Shown: positions 1-12,300 of the stretch, one piece after another
Position numbering within the stretch: position 1 is the first letter of the stretch
How the letters are laid out: every line of letters starts with the position of its first letter
Source of the DNA: Apostichopus parvimensis
Lineage: Eukaryota; Echinodermata; Holothuroidea; Aspidochirotida; Stichopodidae
DNA length: 42,081 bases
Direction of reading: 5' to 3'
Assembly (NCBI GenBank): GCA_000934455.1
Contig: KN888765.1
Span: 62,619-104,699, forward strand
Made by a program: the position numbers and the translations under genes
Notes under the pieces: model-generated
The model's input: the letters and a program-made list of their open reading frames with translations, nothing else
Told to the model about the DNA's origin: nothing
The model's database searches: none

Positions 1-95
1 GCTTCTTATTATCTGACAGTTGGGCTTCATAGCTTTACTTCACTGTTCTGTTTTGTCATGCTTTCTGTCAGAAGCATCTTGATTTTGTTTTTACT

Positions 96-111
96 GGGGG
101 GGGGGGGGGGG
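96..111 (+). repeat. Poly-G run (16 G)
   Basis: Uninterrupted guanine run in a TRRAP intron, followed by GAGAGGGGAAGGG. The run is long enough to form G-quadruplex structures. Confidence 0.95.
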
Positions 112-190
112 AGAGGGGAAGGGAACTGTTTTAGTAAAAAGCATACTTGTTGTGTAATCTTTCTTATCAACTGTATTTTATTCCCTTCAG

Positions 191-333
191 ACACCAACAG
201 TGATAAACCAGTCTTTCTCACCCAAAGAGAAGACAGTCCTCCTGGTTAAATTGATGCAGTATGTAGAAAAGCGATTTCCGGATGAAGCTGATCTCAATGC
301 CCAGTTCCTGGAGCTTGTCAACTGGGTATACAG
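191..333 (+). CDS. TRRAP: TRRAP exon a (HEAT region)
   Basis: First TRRAP exon in the window, reading TPTVINQSFSPKEKTVLL and ending in NWVYR; it follows a TTCAG acceptor and ends at AG|GTAATA with two bases of an Arg codon left over. It matches a HEAT-solenoid segment of vertebrate TRRAP. Upstream sequence (1-190) is intron with a 16-G run at 96-111. The following intron (334-970) holds nothing I recognise. Confidence 0.95.
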
Positions 334-3300
334 GTAATAACTTAACACTTCATATTTGAGATACTGTTTTAAAAATGAAGTTCATCAATTTTATTACATT
401 GTCTCGGCAACAGAAGCTGGGATTTGGTCCATCGACTTTCTTTTCCACATTTTGGGTGTTACATGGTTAATGAATTTGAGACGTACGTATCCTGTAACTG
501 GCAATAGCTCTTTAATTTACTCTGTCACTTCAAGATAAACAGCTGTACAGGTTTTTAGGTTCATGTTTTCTTGGAGAAGTTTGGTGAAATATATCATATA
601 ATAATTTATGCTTTAAACTGAGCTTTCTCCTCTTGGGTGAGCAGCGAGTCTCAGTAAAATATCTGAATACATTACCAATATATTTTATGAATTACTTCAC
701 ACCTTCATGCCAGATGCTGTAACAGTGAATATTCAGTAGCCTGTAAACATGTCATTGTGTAGAAAAAGGGTAAAAACAGCTTGCTCGGATCAAAAGTATG
801 TAGTAAAAGTCATTGTTTGCAGAGAAATTAAAACCCAGATGCTTTTTGCTGATAAGTCTAATCCTGGTTTTTTGTTCAAGATTTTCTCTTCAAGATTATC
901 TCTTCTATGTCCTGCATCTCTTAAAATAACAATGATATATTTGTTTACTTTGTTTTGTTTATTTCAAAAGGGATGACGCCCTGGCAGGGAGTGAGCTTAC
1001 TTCTAAGCTAGAACCAGCATTCCTAGCAGGTTTAAGATGTCCACAACCTCTGATTAGAGCCAAGTTCTTTGAGGTATGGTATGGTAATGTCCACTTTTCT
1101 GTGTGTGGTATGGTGTGTTAAGCTGATATTACATATTGAATACACTGGACATTTTTATCTCTCATATCTTTAGCTCCTTAGAAGAGTTATTTGTAGAAAT
1201 CTCGAACACACTGTAGCCTGACAATCTTCAAAAAAATGAATACTGGCATTCGTTAGGTGATATCTCTTATTGAATATAGAGGCTGACTTTTATAATTCTA
1301 TACCCATAGTCAAGCATATTGTATCCCACAGGTGGGTTGCATGCGGCCCTAAGATGAATGTTCTGTGGCCTGGCCATATTCAAAATGACAATTGCATGTT
1401 TACAAGCCATTCTTATCACCCTTAACACTCTTACAATGAACTCATAACACACTCTCAACACCTCTCATCATCATAGATGTGAATCTTTGTTGTTTTGATA
1501 CTTATTCCTTTCTTTTGTGTTTTTCTATTGTTCTTATTCTGAAACAGGTCTTCAATAATAGTATCCGAAGACGGCTATTCGATCGACTGCTGTACATTAT
1601 TGACTCACAAAACTGGGAGGCCATGGGAACTCACTACTGGCTGAAACAGTGCATGGAGGTAAAAAACAATGGCAGTCTAACAAAGGAATCTATTGTTTCA
1701 CAAGAGCATTGTATCACAAGTGCATTGTTTCACAAGTGTACTAGCTAAAGTTGATGCTTTCATTAACAATAAATCTACACATGATACTAATTGGGGCAAG
1801 GAGGGTGTGGGGGGGGAGGGATGTTTTCAGGTGAATTTGAAGTGATTTTGTTGCTAGATGAGGAAAATTACACATTTCAATAAGCCATTAGTTATTGTGT
1901 TTTAAAGCAGTAATATTTTCACTGTGAATTTAAATTCTTGTGATACTGAAAAATAGACATAACCTGGAAATTCTGCTTCCTTTGTAAGATTTTAAAATGT
2001 TTTATCAGGATTGTTATGCACTGATGAGTGACCTTGTTGTCGGACCTGTGTGCTTTGTTATCTGAAGGTGTATTTTATGAATCTGAAGTTTTGAAAACAA
2101 GAAGAAGTAATAAAAGTGGATCCTTTCCAGTAATTTTAGTGTCTGTTTAGCTGATGACCACTGACTCATAAGTTTTTCATTTGTTTAATGTCAAAAGGTA
2201 CACATGTTTAATCAGTTACAATATTTCTTAACCAACCAGCTGGTTTTGGTGGTGAGCCTGAACCTTCCGAACATCACGACCATCAACTCATCCCAGCTTC
2301 CAGCCATCACTAATGTCATCAATCTAGCTGATAGCCAGGAGAAGATAGCCTTCCAGCTCGCATCTCATGTCAAGGAGGAGCCCATGGACACTAATGCAGA
2401 TGGACAGAAGGAAGAGGTAAGTGATCACAGATCAAAGGCTACAAGAGAGAAAGAGAAAACCGTTTTAATGGTTAATAACTCTATTAACTGTAGGGGTCAA
2501 TAATTGTCAATTAATGTCATGCTGAATAGCTTGATCTCAAACGTATAAGGTTTCCTGTGAAATGTCATGTGGATTGCCGAAACGTAACTCTTGGACCAAG
2601 AGCAGGCCTTTATTTTCCTTCCTCCAAAACTTTATGCTGTTTTAACGTGGGGGTAAAAACTTAAATAGAAAGAGCCCAAAAGTTAAGCTTTCTACATATT
2701 ACTGGAAGCAATAAAAACAAATGACACTTGTGCAAAAGGTGTTGATACAGTGCTGCTATTTTGTGGCGGAGTCATGTTAAAGAAGAGGACTTCAAGGAAT
2801 AATTTAGTATTCAAAGTTTGTATTGCAGTGTTGAAGACTGAAATGTTCCCTTATGAAATTCTAGGATTCCTGTGTACAAAACCTGCTATACATCTCTGCA
2901 CTTGTACAGCAATTTTCCCATTTTGCATAGTATTTAGCGATGCGATGCCGGATAAATTATTCGCTGGAATTATCCAACTTGGGAATCGTGTCAAAGATAA
3001 AGACATTTGAGGGACGGGGGGGGGAGGGGGCTGCAGCATGATGCAGCCAGGCTGAGTAGGACATAATCTACTGTAATCTAATGTAGGTACTGCTGGTCTG
3101 CAGATTTACTGTTTGCAGCCTTGCTGCAGGGGATTTCACAGCTGCTGCAGCTTTTCTTTTGGACAAGATGGCTTATGACTGGATTATTGATTACCGAACT
3201 AGCCAGTGCAACTTTACAGATTGAATGTAAATTAAAAACATTTGTTGAAATTTTTTTTTTTTAATTAAGGAATACTTACTTGGTGTCAACCAATTTGTAA

Positions 3301-6300
3301 TGATGTGAGTCTTTCATAACTCTGAGTTTGATTGTAATAAAATTCAAATCTAACTGGTTTTGAAATTATCATATTTGAAAACAGGATGTTGAAATTGACA
3401 TTGAAATCACCCAGCCCGAGACTCAAACAGCCACTCATTCAACAACAGAGGCAGAAGCCCCGACAGCAAGACCAACCTCCGATCCTAAGCACCATCTCCA
3501 TCAGTTTCTCACCAGGTCAAGGAAATTTATTGAGAGTCTACGGGAAGTTAGAGTAAGTCCACTCAAGACAAGATTGGATAGAAGTTCTAGCTTAATTTTT
3601 ATTTCATTTATTTATTTATTTATTTTTCCTACAAATTTCTCTTGAAATACTTTTCCCTGCTACTTTCTGGGTTGTACCAAGTGAAATTGGTGTGTGATTT
3701 CATGTTATATGGTATGTAGTGTACAGCACCATCAAAATACTGGTGAGCTGAGTAGAGCAAAGAACCTGTGTTCCTTAGGACACTGATTACAATTCTGTTA
3801 CAGCCTATTGTGTCTCTGCACTATTAAAAACTGATGTTAGAGTGTATAAACTAATATTACATTTTATAATTGGAAATCTTACCTTTGAGTGATTTGCATC
3901 CCTTCAATTTGTAAGTTCATCATTCCATTTCTGTTAAATATGATGAAGTCTAACCATCTCTTCCTCCTCTCCTTAACAGACAATTAACTTCCTGGCAGCA
4001 TTCTCTCAGCTCTGTCACAGCGACACGGATTTGACCAACGAGCTGTGGATCAATCTCTTTCCACAAATTTGGAAAATACTCAGCGAGAAAGAGCAAGCCG
4101 TGAGTCTTTCATCCTATCCACTCTTTTAAAGGGGTTTCATTTTAAACCTTAGGCAAGCTTGATGAATTCAAGAAGGTTGCCTCAAATGTTTGTTGAAATT
4201 GTGCTTCTGCTTACTTAATACCTCAAGACTGTCATGATACTTTTCTGACAGATTAATCAATTCTGTAGGGAGTATGCTATCTTGATGGAACAAGATTTGA
4301 ATAAACTTGGGATAAAACTGTATGTGGACTGAGTGCCAACTGGTTTGTACATTGTCAAGTTATTTAGTGCAAATTAATTAGTGCAAATTAATAAGTGCAA
4401 ATTATTTAGTGCAAAGTGCATATTTAGTGCAAAGTTACTTAGTTTTCATAGGTCTTCCTGTGAGGATCTTTTTCTTCTGCCCTGATGGACCTGGAAATGT
4501 GAAATGTTGTGCTATCTTGACATTAATTTTTTTTTTTCTGTAACATGTAGACTTTGTCTCAAGAGATGGGTCCATTCCTCTGTAGTGGTAGTCATCACTA
4601 CCAGAAGGAGGCCCAACTCAGTGTCATCAAGACCATGGCAGAGGCGATATCTAAATGCATCCCACCAATCAACATCAGACCCTGTGTCACTAAGGTAAGT
4701 GGAAACTTTGGGTAATGTTTTATTTTGCCACAGTATCGGTAATGTAAAGATTTCTCCAATAGCAGTGATAAGCTTGTATTCTCTTTGTTGTAAACTGGGT
4801 AAATCTTAACATTGAAGGTAGAACAGGGAAAGAGGTAAAAATGTGGTGGAGGGGGGTGGGGTAGGGGGTCATGGTCATCATTGAAAGATTGTGAAATTCC
4901 CACAAGAGTTACAAGGGCAATGTTATTTAAAATTCTCCCTGTTATCTTCCGTAAATCAGGCAGAATCACTGAAAAATTGACCATTAGAACTTGTTGATTG
5001 TTTCATACATATATATTATTTCAAATACTAATAGTTTTACTTTTTTCAAGCCAATAAACCTACTGTTATGTGTGCTCTCTTGATTCATCAGTACCTGGGT
5101 AAAAGTCACAACCTCTGGCATCGATCCATCTTGATGTTGGAGCTGACCGCCATCGAGAGCGGTTTCAGCAGCCACCACCGACCCAAGAATGTCAGCGTCA
5201 GTGTGTACGACTTCTACGAACCGGACAGCGCGTTGACGACTCAAAAGGTAAACAGCGAGAGACAGACGGAACTGGGTCATATTGTGTATCCTCTGGTAAT
5301 GGAATATAACCCTCTATCCACCCCATCATCTATCTCAGCTGTAGCTTGAACAGTGCTAGTAACACATGTAACAAATCTGCATGAACTTGTGTTGTATAAT
5401 ATTAAGTCAAAACTGTGCACATGAGACTGGTAGTATGGGTAATATAGAATGAGTACAAGTACATTTATAATTCATCTTTGCTATGAGTACAAGGCTGTAA
5501 GTTGATGTTGAAGGCTGTAAGAGTATGAGTACTAGTACCAATAACATACTGTAATATACTAGACTATAATGTACTAGACTATATTATACTATACAAGTAC
5601 CTATACTATACTACACCACACTACACTTTACTATACTATACCATACCATGCTCTACTGTACCATACCGTACTGTCCCACAACATACTGTAGCATACCATA
5701 CTATACAGTACTATACAATACTGTACTATACTAGACTACACCGTACTAGACTACACCGTACTAGACTACACCGTACTAGACTATACTGTACTAGACTATA
5801 CTCTACTAGACTATACTGTACTGTACTAGACTATACTATATTATACTATACTAGTACCTATACATACTACACCACACTTTACTATACTATACCATACCAT
5901 GCTCTACTGTACCATACCGTCCCACAACATACCTTATCATACTATACAATACTATACCATACTAAACTGTACTATACTATACTAGGTTTCCAAAATGCAC
6001 TTTAGTAAAAGAGTAAAGACAGGAGGGCAAGTACAATTACAAACAACTATGTTAGGATACTAGTACAAGTACAGACCAATACAAGTCCAATACATGAAGG
6101 ATTTCGGAGGATATTTGTACATTGGATCTCTGTTAAATTACATCACTTTTAAATCAGATCTTTAAGGTTTATCTTCGAGTTGTGTTGTTTTTGTTTTCTG
6201 AAGGAAACATTGGACTCGTTAGCCGAGTTGTACGAGCGTTTAGAGGAGGAAGACATGTGGGCGGGACTCTGGCAGAAACGATGCAAGTATCCCGAGACAT

Positions 6301-9300
6301 CGACCGCCATCTCGTACGAGCAGCAGGGTTTCTTTGAGGAAGCCCAGGCGTGTTACGAGCAGGCCATGACCAAGGCCAGGGTGGAGCACAACAACGGCCC
6401 TGCTAACCCTGCTGTGTTCCCGGAGTACCAGCTCTGGGAGAACCACTGGATTCATTGTTCGAAGGAACTCAGTCAGTGGGACTTGATGATGGAGTATGGT
6501 AACACTAAGGGTAATGCCAACCCTCACCTGGTCCTGGAGAGCGCCTGGAGGGTACCCAACTGGAATGCAATGAAGGAGGCCCTCGCTCAGGTCAGTTGAA
6601 AACTTGTGTCCCATAAGATCAATTAGTATTCATTTACTGTGTGTGCTTCTTAGTTAAACCATAATGGGATAATATGGTAAGTTTGCAAGCCTTGAGTGTT
6701 ATGTACTAAGTTAAACAGTAAAGTAGTATTTGTGATGATTAAGATTTGTGGGTACGTTTGTCATATTACTAGGGGAGTTAGTATCTAAACTTCTTTGCAA
6801 TTTTACTTTTCACACTTAAAAAAAAAAATTGCATTGTTTACAAGAAAGATTTTGTATCTTTCTTTTTCTTTCCTTGTCTATGTTTGGTGGGTTTAACAGG
6901 AACAATGCAATAGGCACATTGTTTACATCAGCACGGTAGTATACTGCTGTAGTAGCAACACTACTCTGGAAAGATCTGAGATGTAAATTACTGTAAATTC
7001 TCTAAGGGTTTAATTTTAACCCGATATTTTTTGTTTCTTTTTTGTTTGGGGGTCATGATGTACTATGCTGTAAATGTGTACCAGATATTAGATGAAGACA
7101 ATATATAAAGTGCATCATTATTATTCACATTGCCACCTGCTGGTCATTATTATCTGACCATTCGCTTTCATTCCTCGGACAGGTGGAACTGAGTTGTCCT
7201 CGCGAGATGAACTGGAAGGTGAACATGTACCGCGGTTTCATCGCTATCTGCCATCCCGACGAGAAGAACCTGACCCTGATTGACAGATTGGTGGAGATGT
7301 CCAGCAACCAGGCGGTCAAGGAGTGGCGTCGCCTCCCCCACTACGTCACCCAGGCTCACATGCCGCTGCTCCAGGCTGCTCAGAGGATCATGGAACTACA
7401 GGAGGCTGCTCAGGTCCACCACGGTCTGCAACCTGCAAACGTGGGCCGTAATCAGAGCCTGCACGACATGAAGGCCATCGTGAAGACATGGAGGTGAGGA
7501 TGTGGTGCCTTTCATTCATACATATGTTATTGATGTGTTATATGTGTCAATATATGTGTTATATGTGTCAAAACATGGAGGTGAGGATGTGGTGCCTTTC
7601 ATTCATAATTTATGTTATTGATGTGTTATATGTGTCAATAAATGTGTTATATGTGTCAAGACATGGAGGTGAGGATGTGGTGACTTTCATTCAGATCGTT
7701 ATGTTATTGATGTGTTATATGTGTCAATAAATGTGTTATATGTGTCAATATGTTATTGATTGGCTGCAGTGAGCATAGCACGCAGTACTACCACTGTTTT
7801 TAAAATTCAGAGCTGAGATTTCATACACTACACATAACCTATCAGAGATGAGGTACATTGCTTTCAAATCAGAGCTGACGTTACCCTTCCCACTGCTGGG
7901 AGGTCGAGAGGGGCTTTGCAATGATTCAAATCCTCCAGGTTTTTGATGTTAATATCACAAGATTAAAGATAGACTGATAATTAATCATAGATAATTGTTT
8001 ATCATGTTTAGCATCTAGTCATGGGTTTTGCGATTGTCATACTGAAATTTCTTCTTGGTTGTCTCCGTATGTGTTGAAGCAGAGAGTGAGCAAACCATCT
8101 GCCATTTCTTTTCCTGTTAAAATATATCATCAATTGGAATCTTGGAACAGATATTTGCTAAATAACATAGTTTAGTGGCAAAAATCATTATTTTAAGCTG
8201 AGTGCAAGTATTTAAAATGAATCAACGTAGCATTTCATAAATTTGTGGCAAATTCAGTATTTTGCTCCTTCATTTTCCTTTATAAAAATTTCAGGAATCG
8301 TCTGCCCATGATATCTGACGATCTGAGTCACTGGAGCGACATTTTCATGTGGAGGCAACATCACTATCAAGCCATAGTATCAGCCTATGAGAGCCAGGCT
8401 TCTCAAGACAGTGTAAGTGGGATTTATTTGTAGAGAGTAACTTCAACCGTATTCATTGTTTGTTATAATTATGAGGAATGAAAGTGATATGGTTTTATTT
8501 TTGTAAGTGGTTGTTTTTTTCTTCTTTCTTTCTAGACTCATGCTAATCATGCCATGCTGGGAGTTCATGCATCTGCTCAGTCCATCATCAATTACGGCAA
8601 AATGGCCAGAAAGCATAACCTGATCGGCTCCGCTCTGGATTCTCTCAGCAGGTCAGAATAAGAAGAAAGAGTTTTAAGTTATAATTAAGTAAAGAATTAA
8701 GAAATAAACATGGGAAAAAAAAGTTGACGTGTGTTTGACTGATTTTGAAATCAAATTGAAGAAAATAATAATTTTTTTTTTCATTTGCTTTTCATCTCAT
8801 AAATGGATGTGCAAGTCCAAGTTTCCCCAAAATAGTGATTCTGATACTGTCTTCTTCATGACAAATCAAAGAATTTACTAAGTGACCAAAGTAGACCAGA
8901 AAATCAAAGAAAAAAAAGTGAAAAACGGAACTGTTTATATATACCTGGTGTTAATTCTGATATTAAATATGTCGTAAAAATATTACAAATCAAAAAATAT
9001 TACAAAATGTCTATATCGCTCCTGTTCTTGTACTTCTCTTTATTTGTAATTACACTTTGTTTTTCTGTTTCTATGCTGTTTATTTCTTTCTTTAGAATTC
9101 ATACAATTCCTAGCGTCCCCATCGTGGATTGTTTCCAGAAGATTCGTCAACAGGTGAAGTGCTACCTACAGATGGCGGGTACGATGGGAAAACAGGAACT
9201 GCAAGAGGGGTTAGAGGTCATCGAGTCGACCAATCTGAAATACTTTGGTCGAGAGATGAAGGCCGAGTTTTACGCGCTCAAAGGGATGTTCCTGGCGCAG

Positions 9301-12300
9301 GTCGGAAGGTAAAGGTTCCTGAAAAATAGGAAGAGATATTTCAAAAGAAGCCAAAGCCATGCATATTATTAAAAAAAAAGTCATTAAAAGACTCTAAAAT
9401 GTTATGGAAAATAGCAAAGAAATTTATAGCTTGAATGGGATGATTCGAATTAGTCACCTCTGGATTACAAGCTCAGCACTCTACCGTCTGAGCCATCCAG
9501 CCCTTAGTTGGTGGTGATCCCTATATAGCCATTGCTTGGCTGAGGGCGCCTGTCAGAAGCCACAGTACCTTGCATACGGTGTAATCAGGGGTCACGCCCC
9601 AGTTTCATTCCATACAACCCAGAAAGCAGCTGCTGGGAAGAGATTTCATGAGAAATTTTGGCTTTGACATATATAATTATGAATAAATATATATAATAAT
9701 GAAGAATGGGAAACGGACAGGGAAATACTAGAACAATGGAAAAGAGCAGAGAAATCTATGGCTAGAACAGGATTCAAGCCAGGGAACTCTGGTTTAAAAG
9801 CCCTATATTCCCAAAGAATGGGCTTGTAACCCAGAGGTCAACTGGCTCAGTACCGGTTTGAGCCATCAATTTCTTTGCTCTTTTTCATTCAAAAATATTT
9901 TAATTTTTTTTTTTTTTTAACACTTTTCAATTTGTAAAGGATTTCTGCCAATATATATTTTGTTTGCCTTTTTTCTTTGGTTGGTGTAATTGAAGATCTC
10001 TTTGGTGAGGAGTGTCAATAATGTAAGTGACATTTATTTGTATTATCCCTCTTTCTGTTTGATTCCTAATTACATTTGATTTCTTTGGATCTTACAGATC
10101 GGACGAGGCTAACAAAGCGTTCTCAGCTGCCGTACAGATGCACGATATCCTAGTCAAAGCCTGGGCACTGTGGGGCAATTACCTGGAACAGATATTCTGC
10201 AAAGACAGGTAAGGCATATTTGGCTCTGAGGGGGTGGGGTGGGGTGGTGAGGAGGATGGAATAATTGTGTATAGCAGTTTTGAATTTTCTGAATTTTGTC
10301 TTCTATCAGATACAATGGTTTCTGTGTACAAAATTGCTCGGCATCTTTGCACTTGCATAGCAGTTTGACGATTCTGCATCACATTTTGTGATGTAATGCT
10401 GAATATATTATTACCAGGGGGAGGGGTCCATGTCACGTGGTGGGAAGGCCTGTATGAGTATTTACTAATTTAGTCATTAAATCCATCACATTGAGGAATT
10501 TAAATTGAAGTCTTGTCATTTGTTAAGTTTCCTTTAAAAAAAAGGAAATTGTAAACAGATATTTATGCGAAAGTCTCTGTGGCTTGTATACATATGCATA
10601 TGCATTATCTAAACAGCATTTCACATTTTCACAGGTAAATTTGTGAAAAAAGGTCCCTACAGCCATATTCTTCCTGAATTGGAAGTGAAGTTGGTGATTT
10701 AGCATCTTGATATAAAAGATAGCAGCAAATGAGATATTAACTTTTTTATTGGTGAAAACAAAAAGGTTAAAGGTCATATAAGCCTTGAAACAGTGTATTA
10801 AGTTCAAATGGTCTCTTTCGTGTAATACCTTTTCCAGTTGTTCAGAGTTGTATAGATAACTTATTCTACTGATGATTTTCTCAAGCTTGGTTTCAGTTAT
10901 GTTACACTTCTTCTGACTGTTTGTAACACATATTTTTCAGTTTGAAAGAGAATATTTTGTAATTCTTTAACAGGAACTTGAATAAATTGAAAGCAAAACC
11001 AAGAAAAATGTAACTGTCATTCCATTGCATCATCTCCATCGTAATAAAAAAATAATGATGTGGCCAAGTTATGCTTTCTCCATCTCAGTTTTCGATCCAT
11101 GAATCTATCCTCTATTTCCACTTCTCATCTCTCGTCAGATCAAGCAAAATGGGAGAATCTGCAATAGTCTGCTTCCTGCACGCATGCAGGCATCAAAACA
11201 CCGGCAAGTCTCGCAAATATCTGGCCAAGGTCCTCTGGCTGCTCTCTTATGAGGACGATAAATCTGGACATAATCTTGCTAAGGCAGTGGAGACTTACAC
11301 TGTGGGTGTGCCTCCTAGCCAGTGGTTGCCATGGTGAGAATATTGAGAATCCTCTCTTTTTTCATCTTTTTTTTTTCTTTTTTTTTTGCAGCTGTCACAT
11401 TTGGTAATTATAATAATAATAATAATAATATAAGAATTTGTAAAGCGCTTTTATCCAGTTAAAAAAAAACTGCTCAGAAGCTCTGCAGGAGCAAAGTACC
11501 CAAAATGGACACAACATTATAATTGTTTTTCTTATAAAATGGTAAAACCATGTTATGACTCTCCTTGATCATGGGTTTAGCTCAGGTAATGAGTGGAAAA
11601 CTAAATTGTGGGTCAAATTTAAAAAAAACTATGTGTTTTGGTGTCATGAGCTTAAGATGAGATCTATATTAAATCTGACAAAATCACACAAAAAAAAAAT
11701 ATTAGTTTATATCTGTAAAATTGATGACATTCTGAGAGAGACATTTCACATGGAAACAGTGGAATCTCCACAGCTCTTGACAGAGTGCATCTGTCATTCA
11801 ATATACATTCTCTTCTAGCATCGTTGTTATGGAAATCTAGATTCAACGTGAAAGAACAGAGAGTTGAATTTGCCCCAGGCTCTGAGAGTTCTGTAGAATG
11901 ATAGCCTTGTATGTTTTCATCATCTCCCTGATGTTGTTATAAAGTGATTCTGACTGTTTATCTAATCTCTGATATAATCTTTGGTGCGTTCAGGATTCCT
12001 CAACTGCTGACGTGTCTCAAGAGCAAGATCGGCGATCGAATAATGAACATTCTGCTCCAGATTGGCAAAGTGTACCCTCAGGCCCTCTACTTCCCTATCA
12101 GAACCCTCTACCTCACCCTCAAGATTGAGCATAGAGAGAAATGTAAGTGGTTTGATATATCTTGTCTTTTTTTCTTCTTTTTTTAAAGTATTTTAAGTTT
12201 ATTGAAGAGCCAAGGACACTTTGGGAAGACCTCAGAAGAGTGAGCATTCCCTTCTCATGGTTTAGCAGTAACGAATATTATGATTAAAAAAAAAAAAAAA

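Noticed and set aside
7488..7730. Open frame of 80 codons over the donor triplication
   Set aside because: Different frame from TRRAP and entirely repeat; an artefact.
10523..10807. Minus-strand 94-codon frame in a TRRAP intron
   Set aside because: A/T-rich, no recognisable domain, no splice context.
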